Source: Vibrio owensii CAIM 1854 = LMG 25443 (lineage in GTDB: Bacteria; Pseudomonadota; Gammaproteobacteria; Enterobacterales; Vibrionaceae). From it: 64,000 bases of DNA. A program made the position numbers and the translations under genes. Under the pieces are notes generated by a model. That model was not told the DNA's origin. It saw only the letters and a list, made by a program, of their open reading frames with translations, and searched no databases. Below, piece after piece: positions 26,876 through 35,179 of this stretch (position 1 is its first letter; each line of letters starts with the position of its first letter). Location: the NCBI RefSeq assembly GCF_000817815.1, contig NZ_JPRD01000011.1, positions 248,001-312,000 of the forward strand, written 5' to 3'.

Positions 26876-26891
26876 TACCCATAAAGGGGTA
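26876..26891. promoter_or_regulatory. Perfect NarL/NarP 7-2-7 site ahead of the rhodanese operon
   Basis: TACCCATAAAGGGGTA fits the known consensus TACYYMT-N2-AKRRGTA at every position. This arrangement is bound by NarL and NarP, and vibrios generally carry NarQP. It lies 146 bases ahead of the rhodanese start, so the operon should respond to nitrate or nitrite. Confidence 0.65.
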
Positions 26892-27036
26892 GAGCACATT
26901 TTATCTGTTTCAAGCCATGAACATCTCTAACGAATAAAAAACGTTCATGTCAGCAACTCCCCTTCAAAAGCATTCTAACTGTCGAAAAATCGAAGTTTCG
27001 ACAGAAAAACTTAAAATTAAAATATGGAAGCAACTC

Positions 27037-28020
27037 ATGAAAAAATCGACGATTGCGTTGGGTGTGTTGGCGGCTGTCGCAGCTGTTGGCTACTCAGCTT
27101 ACAATACGATGTTCTCAGCTGAAGCAGTGACAGTGGATGCCGCAGCACAAGAGCAAAAGTTCACTGAATACGCTCACCCAGAGCACTTCATCTCTGCACA
27201 ACAACTGAAATCGCTGATGGACAGTGATAAAGACGTGGTTGTGATCGGCGCGCTAAACCCTATCAAGCCAGACAGCCCTATCTCTGGCTCTTACACTATG
27301 TGGCGTAACGATTACTCTGCGGCAGAAGGCGTTTACGATTTCGGCGGTATGAGCAACAGCACAGAAGAGATGGAGACCATCTTAGGTAGCTTCGGTGCAA
27401 CCACTGACAGCACAATCGTCGTTTACGCGGCAGGCTCTCACCACGATGCTGCGCGTCTTTACTGGCAAATCCATAACCTTGGTCACCAAGACGTTCGTTA
27501 CCTAGACGGTGGCTTAAACGCTTGGATGGGCGCAGGTTTCCCAACTGGCTCTGCAAACCAAAGCGTTGCAGCGGTTGAATACAAAGCTCCGAACACGAAA
27601 CAAGACAACAACACACTAGCAACGCTAGACATGGTTATCGCAGCACAAAACAACCCTGATTGGGTGATCCTAGATACGCGCGGCAACGACGAATTTAGCG
27701 GTGAAGTAGCGGTGTCTGGCGCATACGGTCCGGGCACTATCCCAAGCAGTGTTCACATTAACTGGACCAAAGCGTTGAACGAAGACACAACGCTGAAATC
27801 AGCAGAAGAACTGCAAGCCCTTTACGGCGACATCATCAAAGGCAAGAAAGTTATCGCTTACTGCCAATCTGGTGTTCGCTCTGCCCACACCACCATGATT
27901 CTTACTGAAGTATTAGGTGCAGAAGGCGTCTACAACTACGACGGCTCATGGATCGAGTACAGCCATGCTCACTACGAGCAGAAGAATCCTGAAGTGAACG
28001 TTATCAACGGCAAGAGCTAA
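27037..28020 (+). CDS. Exported tandem rhodanese (YnjE-like sulfurtransferase)
   Basis: This 327-residue protein has an N-terminal signal or anchor helix (about 7-22) and two rhodanese domains. The first, with VVYAAGSHHDAARLYW, has no Cys in its active loop and is inactive. The second has CQSGVR with the catalytic Cys276. I start at the ATG at 27037, which has GGAAG seven bases ahead; an in-frame ATG 90 bases upstream would put a polar stretch before the signal. E. coli YnjE is a related three-domain enzyme, also next to ynjBCD and ynjF. Rhodaneses carry sulfane sulfur as a Cys persulfide. It is the first gene of the operon that faces the TtrSR-like pair. Confidence 0.85.
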   Translation: MKKSTIALGVLAAVAAVGYSAYNTMFSAEAVTVDAAAQEQKFTEYAHPEHFISAQQLKSLMDSDKDVVVIGALNPIKPDSPISGSYTMWRNDYSAAEGVYDFGGMSNSTEEMETILGSFGATTDSTIVVYAAGSHHDAARLYWQIHNLGHQDVRYLDGGLNAWMGAGFPTGSANQSVAAVEYKAPNTKQDNNTLATLDMVIAAQNNPDWVILDTRGNDEFSGEVAVSGAYGPGTIPSSVHINWTKALNEDTTLKSAEELQALYGDIIKGKKVIAYCQSGVRSAHTTMILTEVLGAEGVYNYDGSWIEYSHAHYEQKNPEVNVINGKS

Positions 28021-28041
28021 TCAACACGGAAACCGCAGTTA

Positions 28042-29838
28042 ATGAACAATGTAATTTTTAGCCAAAAGCTATACGACACCGCGCAAATGATTGTCGATGG
28101 CTGTATGGGTGATGCCGATCCGGCATGCCAAACCGCATGTCCAATGCACACAGACGTAAAACAATACGTTCGCATGGCAGGCGAAGGTGATTTCCAAGGT
28201 GCTTTGGATCTGATCCGCAGCAAACTATTCCTACCTCAAACGCTTGGCCGCATCTGTGCACACCCTTGTGAGGCTTCTTGTCGTCGTAACACTGAATTCG
28301 GTCAGCCAATCAGCGTTGCAGGCATCAAACGCTTCGTTGCAGAAAAACTGGATAACCAAGATCACTGGGATCTTAACATCGCGCCCCTAACCAACAAGCA
28401 CATCGCGATCGTGGGTGCAGGCCCTGCTGGCGCGCAGGCAGCTATTGAGCTTCGTCGTCAAGGCCACGAAGTAACAATTTATGAAAAGCTAGACGTATAC
28501 GGCGGCATGATGCGTGTGGGTATCCCTGAATACCGTCTACCACGCGACGTTATCGACTTCGAATACAGCTACTTAGCAATGCTAGGTGTGACGACTCGTT
28601 TCGGCGTTGAAATCGGCAAAGACATCAGCTTCGACACTCTACGTAGCGAACACGATGCTGTGATTCTGGCTCACGGTGCACACGTAGGCTCTATCATTCC
28701 GCTACCAGGTCACGACAACGACGGCGTGTTCTCTGCGGTTGAGTACTTGAAAGAGATTTCTGAAACTCGCCAATTCCCACGTGCAGGCAAACGCGTGATG
28801 GTTATCGGCGGCGGTGACGTGGCAATGGACTGCGCGCGCTCTTCATGGCGTATCGGTGCAAGCGACGTTTACCAATGTTCGCTTGAGAGCCTAGAGAATC
28901 TACCTGCAAGCCAAATCGAAATCGACGAGTCGCTAGAAGAAGGCGTCGAGTTCAACGCAGGTTGGGGCCCAGTTGCTATCGAACATGAAAACGGCAAAGT
29001 AACCGGCATCACTATCAAGAAAGTAGTGTCTATCTTTGATGCGCAAGGCAACTTTGCACCTCAGTACAGCGAAGAAAGCAAAACTATCTCTGTGGATACG
29101 GTTATTTTCGCTACGGGTCAAGTTGTGGCTGACATCACTGGCGGCGCACTGGAACAAACTCGCGGCGGCCGTTACGTAGTCGATAAACAAACGCTAGCTT
29201 CTAGCCTAGAAGACGTCTTCGTAGCCGGTGACGCGTGTGGCGGTAACATCGTGATTGAAGCGATGGCATTAGGTCGCAAAGCCGCAATGAGTGTTGAGCG
29301 TTTCCTAACGACTCGCCCACTGACTGAAGGTCGCGACTTCGAGCAAGAATACAGCTACTCATCTCGTCTAGACGTGCCACTACCAAAAGGTACGGTAGAT
29401 ACCCCTCGCCTACACGGTGAATTGCGTAACGCTGAAGAGCGTAAGCAAGATTTTGCACAAGTGGATTTAGGCTTTACTGAAGAACAAATCAAACAAGAAG
29501 CATCTCGCTGTCTGCAATGTAGCTGCAAGCTATGTATGACCGAGTGCATCATGATGAACGACTTCAGTGACTGTCCAAAGACCATCTTCTCTGACTTTGT
29601 GAACAACAAGTCAATGGACCCACTGATGGCTTACTCATGTAACGCCTGTGACCAGTGCACCATCGTATGTCCGAAAGACTTCCCTATGAAGGAAATGTTC
29701 CTAGGCGCACGTGCTGACTTTGTTAAGGCAAACAATGGTGAATCACCAATGCCGGGTCACAAAGCAATCAATATGCACCAGAAGCTGGGCTTCTCAAAAA
29801 TCTTCACTATGGCAAAACGAGCGGTATCGACAAAATGA
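28042..29838 (+). CDS. GltD/HdrA-like flavoprotein with fused HdrC-like iron-sulfur tail
   Basis: This 598-residue protein has three parts. At the N-terminus is an iron-sulfur domain of the glutamate synthase small-subunit type (Cys21, Cys29, Cys33, then CAHPCEASC). The middle is a two-dinucleotide-fold flavoprotein with GAGPAG for FAD near 123 and GGGDVA for NAD(P)H near 257, plus VFVAGDACGG. The C-terminus adds two cysteine clusters, CLQCSCKLCMTEC and CNACDQCTIVCP, like the twin 4Fe-4S domain of HdrC. It lacks a signal peptide, so it is cytoplasmic. It probably passes electrons from NAD(P)H to the HdrB-like partner, with which it overlaps by ATGA. Confidence 0.85.
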   Translation: MNNVIFSQKLYDTAQMIVDGCMGDADPACQTACPMHTDVKQYVRMAGEGDFQGALDLIRSKLFLPQTLGRICAHPCEASCRRNTEFGQPISVAGIKRFVAEKLDNQDHWDLNIAPLTNKHIAIVGAGPAGAQAAIELRRQGHEVTIYEKLDVYGGMMRVGIPEYRLPRDVIDFEYSYLAMLGVTTRFGVEIGKDISFDTLRSEHDAVILAHGAHVGSIIPLPGHDNDGVFSAVEYLKEISETRQFPRAGKRVMVIGGGDVAMDCARSSWRIGASDVYQCSLESLENLPASQIEIDESLEEGVEFNAGWGPVAIEHENGKVTGITIKKVVSIFDAQGNFAPQYSEESKTISVDTVIFATGQVVADITGGALEQTRGGRYVVDKQTLASSLEDVFVAGDACGGNIVIEAMALGRKAAMSVERFLTTRPLTEGRDFEQEYSYSSRLDVPLPKGTVDTPRLHGELRNAEERKQDFAQVDLGFTEEQIKQEASRCLQCSCKLCMTECIMMNDFSDCPKTIFSDFVNNKSMDPLMAYSCNACDQCTIVCPKDFPMKEMFLGARADFVKANNGESPMPGHKAINMHQKLGFSKIFTMAKRAVSTK

Positions 29839-30605
29839 GTAATAAAGTATTTATGCCAGGATGCAGCTTGCCATCCTACTCACCAGAAGGCGTAGCAGCA
29901 ATTGCGAGCTACTTAAAAGAAGTGTACCCAGACATGGGCGCAGTGCAGAAGTGTTGTGGTAAACCAACCGCTGCTATTGGGCAAACTGAGAAGTTCAAAG
30001 AGCGTTACGGCCAGCTTCAAGCGGACTTCGATAAGCTAGACGCACAAGAAGTCATTGTGGCGTGTCAAAGCTGCTACGGCATGATCAAGAAATCTGGTGG
30101 CACACAAAAACCGGTTTCATTGTGGAAACTGCTTCCAGAAATCGGTCTGCCAGAAGCGCTACGCGGTAAAGCGAAAAACAGTGACGTGGTATTTACCATT
30201 CACGACTCTTGCTCTACTCGCTACGAAAAAGAGCTGCAAGACGGTATCCGCTGGATCTTGAACGAGCTTGGCTACAAAACCTCAGAACCAGAACACACAC
30301 GTGAAAACACACGCTGTTGTGGTTTCGGCGGCATGGTAGTGCCAGCAAACCCAGACGTCGCAACACGCGTAATCAAACGCCGCGTGGAAGAGTTTGAGAC
30401 AGACTACGTTGTGGTTTACTGCTCGGCTTGTCGCGCATCCATGATGGGTGTTGGTACGAAATCTTGGCACATTCTGGATCTGATGTTCGGCCCTGTAATC
30501 ATGCAAGGTGATGAGCCGCCAGTAAACGTGCTCGCTAGCCCTGTGAAAGCTTGGTTCAACCGCTACAAATCTAAAGCGGGCCTAATCAAGTGTATGTCTG
30601 TGTAG
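29835..30605 (+). CDS. HdrB-like protein with two CCG iron-sulfur domains
   Basis: This 256-residue protein carries two full CCG (cysteine-rich) motifs: MPGCSLPSYSP, then KCCGKPTAA, then CQSC in the first half, and HDSCSTRYEK, RCCGFGGMV, CSAC in the second. In heterodisulfide reductase such motifs bind the noncubane 4Fe-4S cluster that reduces disulfides. The start overlaps the stop of the flavoprotein as ATGA, so the two are made together; with the HdrC-like tail of that protein they amount to an HdrABC-type set in two polypeptides. The disulfide or sulfur substrate is unknown. Confidence 0.87.
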   Translation: MSNKVFMPGCSLPSYSPEGVAAIASYLKEVYPDMGAVQKCCGKPTAAIGQTEKFKERYGQLQADFDKLDAQEVIVACQSCYGMIKKSGGTQKPVSLWKLLPEIGLPEALRGKAKNSDVVFTIHDSCSTRYEKELQDGIRWILNELGYKTSEPEHTRENTRCCGFGGMVVPANPDVATRVIKRRVEEFETDYVVVYCSACRASMMGVGTKSWHILDLMFGPVIMQGDEPPVNVLASPVKAWFNRYKSKAGLIKCMSV

Positions 30606-30674
30606 ATGTGTCTCTGTAGCTACGCTTTTGTAGCTACATCTTTTTAATTATTAGGTTTAAGTGAAGTTGAACTT

Positions 30675-31352
30675 ATGAAATTCGTAAAAATCGCTCTTAT
30701 TGTTGCTGTTATCGCTCTCGCTCTATTTGCAGCAAAACAAACTGGCATCCTTGAAATCATCACAGACATCAAGAGCCTACAAGATTGGATCGCAAGCTTT
30801 GGCGTTTGGGGTTACGCGGTATTCGTAGCTGCATTCGTGTTTGCGTGTGTTTTCCTACTACCAGGCAGTGCGTTCACCATCGTAGCGGGTATCGTATTTG
30901 GCCCAATCAAAGGCGGTATCTTAGCACTGTTCTCTGCAACGCTTGGCGCGGTGGCGGCATTCATCGTAGCGCGCTTCCTGCTTCGTAACACCATCATGAA
31001 GAAGTTTGGCGATAACCCAATCTTCAAGAAAATCGACGATGGCGTAGCAGCAAACGGCACAAGCTTCTTGATCCTGACGCGTCTCGTGCCTGTATTCCCA
31101 TTCAGCCTACAGAACTACGCTTACGGTCTAACCAGCCTCAACCTTGGCACTTACGCTCTGGTTTCTCTACTAACAATGGCACCAGGCGCATTCATCTTCG
31201 CTTACATGGCGGGTGATATTGCGACAAACGGTGTGTCTGCGATGCTACTAGTGAAGTTTGCGGTTGCGGGTCTTATCCTGTTTGGCATGTCTCTGATTCC
31301 AAAATACATCGCGAAGAAAAAAGGCATCAACATGGAAGAATTAGCGAAGTAA
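30675..31352 (+). CDS. TVP38/TMEM64-family membrane protein (YdjZ/YdjX-like)
   Basis: This 225-residue inner-membrane protein has the VTT/DedA-related fold: an N-terminal helix, then FACVFLLPGSAFTIVAGIVFG, LGAVAAFIVARFLLR and LTRLVPVFPFSLQNYAYGL. E. coli has two such genes, ydjX and ydjZ, in the cluster that also carries ynjABCD. The transported or scrambled lipid is unknown. It follows the HdrB-like gene by 69 bases and is itself followed by a terminator. Confidence 0.87.
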   Translation: MKFVKIALIVAVIALALFAAKQTGILEIITDIKSLQDWIASFGVWGYAVFVAAFVFACVFLLPGSAFTIVAGIVFGPIKGGILALFSATLGAVAAFIVARFLLRNTIMKKFGDNPIFKKIDDGVAANGTSFLILTRLVPVFPFSLQNYAYGLTSLNLGTYALVSLLTMAPGAFIFAYMAGDIATNGVSAMLLVKFAVAGLILFGMSLIPKYIAKKKGINMEELAK

Positions 31353-31376
31353 TCCGGTCTATCCATTATTGACGCC

Positions 31377-31411
31377 AAAAGAGTGCGACTTATCGGGAGT
31401 TGCACTCTTTT
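31377..31411 (+). terminator. Terminator after the TVP38 gene
   Basis: The perfect 10-base stem AAAAGAGTGC / GCACTCTTTT around a 15-base loop is followed by a T-rich stretch. It divides the rhodanese-Hdr genes from the ABC genes, at least partly. Confidence 0.72.
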
Positions 31412-31472
31412 CATTCTTACTAATTTGCTCACAGTTTGTGCCTCTTTTGGCGACTTTTAAAACCAAAAACTG

Positions 31473-31540
31473 ACGCGAATTGGTATGACCTCACAAGGCG
31501 AATAATTCTATGAAACTATTATCAAATTCGCGTTGATAAT
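31473..31540 (+). promoter_or_regulatory. Dyad and possible pseudoknot ahead of ynjB
   Basis: ATTATCAA (31518-31525) and TTGATAAT (31533-31540) form a perfect eight-base dyad around the seven bases ATTCGCG. This loop is fully complementary to CGCGAAT at 31474-31480. The dyad may be an operator; if transcribed, the loop could form a pseudoknot with the upstream segment. Confidence 0.4.
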
Positions 31541-31689
31541 AAAGCGAGATAGATTACTATCCATGTAGAGGGAACGGAGCGTTCAGCCTGTTTATACCCC
31601 TATGTTGAGTATTGAAAATAGACGTTTTTCATCACATAGGCGAACAAAGCTCCAAAATGAAAACAAAGATAAAGAAACACGGATTACGT

Positions 31690-32847
31690 ATGAAAAAGCT
31701 ACTTAGCACCATTGGCATTTTAGCCACCACTTTTGCCACCTCCTCTTATGCCACTTCTCACTCCGAAGAATGGCAAAAAATCGAACAACAAGCCGACGGT
31801 CAGACTATTTATTTCCATGCTTGGGGTGGTAGCCAAGAGATCAACCGCTATATCCAATGGGCAGGCAAAGAGCTTAAATCTCGCTACAACGTGACGCTTA
31901 ACCACGTAAAAGTCACCGACATTTCTGAAACCACCACTCGTCTTATCGCAGAAAAAGCCGCAGGGAAGAACAGCGGTGGCAGCGTAGATATGGTTTGGAT
32001 TAATGGTGAAAACTTTAAATCAATGAAAGACAACCAACTGCTGTTTGGTCCTTTTGTTGATGGTCTACCAAGTTGGCAATATGTCGATAAAACACTACCG
32101 GTAGATGTCGATTTTTCAGAACCGACTGATGGCCTTGAAGCGCCATGGGGTGTCGGCCAACTTGTTTTTATCTACGATGAAGAGACGCTCAACAACCCGC
32201 CAAGTTCTTACGCAGAAATGCTAAGTTACGCAAAAGCGTTTCCTAACCGCCTTACTTACCCTCGCCCACCAGAGTTCCATGGCACTAGCTTCATTAAATC
32301 TCTGCTCATTGAGTTAAGTAACAACGATCCTGCACTGCAAAAACCAGTGACCGACGAAGCATTCAAAACCGTTACGCAGCCTCTATGGGCTTACTTAGAT
32401 GAATTCCACACTGTTGCATGGCGTGGCGGTAAACAGTTCCCTGGCGGAACAGCAGAAACCGTACAACTGCTAGATGATGGTCAGATTGACCTAGCTGTCA
32501 CGTTCAACCCGAACGCGGTTTTCTCAGCACAATCAAGCGGTAACCTAGCAGAAAGTACCAAAGCATACGCAATGGACGCTGGCGCATTGTCGAACATCCA
32601 CTTCTTAGCGATTCCTTGGAACGCAAATGCCAGTGCAGGCGCGCAAGTTGCTATAAACTTTTTATTGAGCCCTGAAGCACAATCTCGCAAAGGTGATATC
32701 AACATCTGGGGTGATCCTTCAGTGCTAAGCAGCCAGTACCTAACCGGCACGGCTAAGAATACTCAACAGTTCAAATCTATCGCGGAGCCACATCCAAGCT
32801 GGCAAGCAGCGTTAGAAAAAGAATGGCTGAAACGCTACGGAAATTAA
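31690..32847 (+). CDS. ynjB: ABC-transporter substrate-binding protein, YnjB type
   Basis: This 385-residue precursor starts with a signal peptide (MKKLLSTIGILATTFATSSYA). The mature part is a periplasmic binding protein of the iron/thiamine/polyamine class, with FHAWGGSQEINRYIQWAG, LEAPWGVGQLVFIYD and IHFLAIPWNANA. It matches the YnjB group (COG4134), whose ligand has not been established. I start at the ATG at 31690 because it directly precedes the signal peptide; an in-frame ATG 33 bases upstream would add a basic segment. It is followed by permease and ATPase genes with short spacing. Confidence 0.85.
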   Translation: MKKLLSTIGILATTFATSSYATSHSEEWQKIEQQADGQTIYFHAWGGSQEINRYIQWAGKELKSRYNVTLNHVKVTDISETTTRLIAEKAAGKNSGGSVDMVWINGENFKSMKDNQLLFGPFVDGLPSWQYVDKTLPVDVDFSEPTDGLEAPWGVGQLVFIYDEETLNNPPSSYAEMLSYAKAFPNRLTYPRPPEFHGTSFIKSLLIELSNNDPALQKPVTDEAFKTVTQPLWAYLDEFHTVAWRGGKQFPGGTAETVQLLDDGQIDLAVTFNPNAVFSAQSSGNLAESTKAYAMDAGALSNIHFLAIPWNANASAGAQVAINFLLSPEAQSRKGDINIWGDPSVLSSQYLTGTAKNTQQFKSIAEPHPSWQAALEKEWLKRYGN

Positions 32848-32856
32848 TACACACCC

Positions 32857-34566
32857 ATGTTAAGAGCGCTGTATCTAGTTATTATCGCAGTTTGTATATT
32901 ACCAACCATCCCGGGACTACTCGGGGTGGTGGTGTCTGCGCTCGGCTATGTACCCCCTATCGGTTTGCACCACTTTTCACTGGATGGCTTTCATGCTGTG
33001 TTTGACTGGGAAGGTGTGTGGACGTCGATTGGACTGACTTTCTATTCCGCCATTTTCAGCAGCTACCTTGCTTGTTTGATCACTTTCGCGATTCTTCAAG
33101 CCTCATGGGGTAGCAAGTTCTGGCGCAAGATTGAAATGAGTCTGTCCCCTCTTCTTGCAATGCCGCATGTCGCGTTTGCTATTGGTTTCGCTTTTCTATT
33201 CGCACCAACAGGTATGGGTGTTCGCGTGCTCAATCAATTGTTTGGTTACGATCCAAATGCGCAAACAGTGAATGACTTAGCATTGTTGATCAAAGACCCA
33301 CACGCACTGGGTTTGATCGTCATGCTTGCCATTAAAGAAGTGCCGTTTTTATTGTTGATGAGCATTCCTATTCTTCAGCAACTAAAAGTTGAGAAGATTG
33401 AAAAAGTCAGTCATTCGATGGGTTACAGTTCCGCGCAAGCGTGGTGGAAATGTGTTTTCCCACAATGGTTAGCGAAACTGCGTTTCCCAATGTTGGCTGT
33501 TCTGGCTTACAGCTTATCCGTTGTGGATGTGGCGCTAATTATCGGTCCAACCAACCCTCCTACGTTTGCAGTGTTGGTATGGCAGTGGTTTAACGATCCT
33601 GATTTGTCACTCCTACCAAGAGCAGCGGCGGGAGCGGTGGTGCTGTTTGCCATTGCGAGCCTCTTGATTGGTTTTGCACGACTCGTCGAATGGAGCGTTA
33701 CCAAAGGCTTCAAACGCTGGCAATACTCCGGCCGTAGCGGCTTCCGCTTACCGGGTAAAACCTTGTTCTCTATGATTGCCCTACTCGCACTGCTAATGGT
33801 GCCTTTGATGGTGGTATGGAGCTTTGCACAGCGTTGGCGTTTTCCTGACTTATTACCAAGCCGCTATAGCTTACGTTTTTGGGAATACGAGTGGCAAAGC
33901 ATTCTTGGCACGCTAGAGCAAAGCATGTTGATTGCAGTTATCAGTGCATCTGTTGCCCTCGTATTGGCGCTGATCGCTCATGAGTACCGCCTACGCTACC
34001 GTTGGCAGGTGCCGGGTTACATCATCGCTGTGCCTATGTTGATCCCACAGCTTTCTGTGTTGTTTGGTATGCAGGTCGCTACTCTGTATCTCGACAGCAA
34101 TGCGTATTTCTTCTGGGTGTGCTGGGCACATGTCTTCTTCGCTTTCCCATTCGTTTACCTGTCATTGGATGGGCCTTGGCGCAGCTTCGACAACGGTTTG
34201 ACTCGTGTCGCTCTTAGCCTTGGTAAATCACCAATGCAAGCTTGGTTGAAAGTGAAGTTGCCGATTCTTCTGCCTGCCATTGCCTTTGCTTGGGCTGTGG
34301 GTATTAGTGTGAGCTTGGCGCAATACCTACCAACACTCGTGCTGGGCGCAGGTCGCATCAGCACAATAACAACAGAAGCGGTAGCCCTCTCAAGTGGCTT
34401 CGACCGTCGTGTCACCGCGATTTACGCAATTTGGCAAGCGCTCTTGCCGTTAATGTTCTTCTCTTTTGCGATTCTACTTAGTCGTTTACACGTCAAGTAT
34501 CGCCGGTTGTCTATTAAAGGTTTACTACCGAATGAGTCTTTGTCTCGAAAACCTCGCCATCCGTAA
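32857..34566 (+). CDS. ynjC: ABC-transporter permease, YnjC type (double-length)
   Basis: This 569-residue protein holds two fused permease halves, each with about six helices. The first coupling (EAA-like) loop is IEKVSHSMGYSSAQAWWKCVFP and the second LTRVALSLGKSPMQAWLKVKLP. Fused permeases of this type occur in iron and thiamine importers (FbpB, ThiP). It starts nine bases after ynjB and its end overlaps the ATPase gene by 35 bases. It forms the inner-membrane channel for the ligand of YnjB. Confidence 0.88.
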   Translation: MLRALYLVIIAVCILPTIPGLLGVVVSALGYVPPIGLHHFSLDGFHAVFDWEGVWTSIGLTFYSAIFSSYLACLITFAILQASWGSKFWRKIEMSLSPLLAMPHVAFAIGFAFLFAPTGMGVRVLNQLFGYDPNAQTVNDLALLIKDPHALGLIVMLAIKEVPFLLLMSIPILQQLKVEKIEKVSHSMGYSSAQAWWKCVFPQWLAKLRFPMLAVLAYSLSVVDVALIIGPTNPPTFAVLVWQWFNDPDLSLLPRAAAGAVVLFAIASLLIGFARLVEWSVTKGFKRWQYSGRSGFRLPGKTLFSMIALLALLMVPLMVVWSFAQRWRFPDLLPSRYSLRFWEYEWQSILGTLEQSMLIAVISASVALVLALIAHEYRLRYRWQVPGYIIAVPMLIPQLSVLFGMQVATLYLDSNAYFFWVCWAHVFFAFPFVYLSLDGPWRSFDNGLTRVALSLGKSPMQAWLKVKLPILLPAIAFAWAVGISVSLAQYLPTLVLGAGRISTITTEAVALSSGFDRRVTAIYAIWQALLPLMFFSFAILLSRLHVKYRRLSIKGLLPNESLSRKPRHP

Positions 34567-35179
34567 AACCAATGGCGACACTCTTTTCTCTGCGTTCAAC
34601 ATGACCGTAAAGAAAGGTGAAATTGTTACCCTGATGGGCCCAAGCGGCTGTGGAAAATCCACCTTGTTGGATGCGATTGCTGGTCACCTGTCTTCCGAGT
34701 TCGACTATTCAGGCTCAATCACGCTCGATAACGAAAAGCTGGATGCTTTACCTGCACACAAACGTCAGGTGGGTATTCTGTTCCAAGATGACTTGCTCTT
34801 CCCGCACCTCACCGTGTGGGAGAATCTGGCCTTCGCGCTACCCGATTCAATCAAAGGCGCAGAGCGCAAAGAGCGTGCAATGCAGGCTTTGAAGCACATC
34901 TCGCTAACTAAACTTGCAGAGTCTTTCCCTGATCAAATCTCTGGCGGCCAGCGCGCACGTATTGCTCTCACCCGCATGTTATTGGCAAAACCGAAAGTTG
35001 CCCTACTCGATGAGCCATACAGCAAGCTCGATAAAGATCTGCGCGTACAGTTTCGCAATTGGGTTGTGGAGCAACTTCAACAAGCCCACATTCCTGCATT
35101 AATGGTGACTCACGATGAGGATGATATTCCTGAGGGCAGTCGCTGCCTGAACTGGCCTTGGGAGACAAGCCATGCTTGA
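34532..35179 (+). CDS. ynjD: ABC-transporter ATPase, YnjD type
   Basis: This 215-residue ATPase has Walker A GPSGCGKST, the Q-loop in LFQDDLLFPHLT, the signature ISGGQRARIALTR, Walker B VALLDEPYSKLD and the switch VTHDEDD. E. coli YnjD has about 217 residues. I start at MSLCLENLAIRK, 66 bases inside the open frame, since this is where ABC-type sequence begins. The start overlaps the end of ynjC by 35 bases and the end overlaps ynjF by eight bases, so all are coupled. Confidence 0.9.
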   Translation: MSLCLENLAIRKTNGDTLFSAFNMTVKKGEIVTLMGPSGCGKSTLLDAIAGHLSSEFDYSGSITLDNEKLDALPAHKRQVGILFQDDLLFPHLTVWENLAFALPDSIKGAERKERAMQALKHISLTKLAESFPDQISGGQRARIALTRMLLAKPKVALLDEPYSKLDKDLRVQFRNWVVEQLQQAHIPALMVTHDEDDIPEGSRCLNWPWETSHA

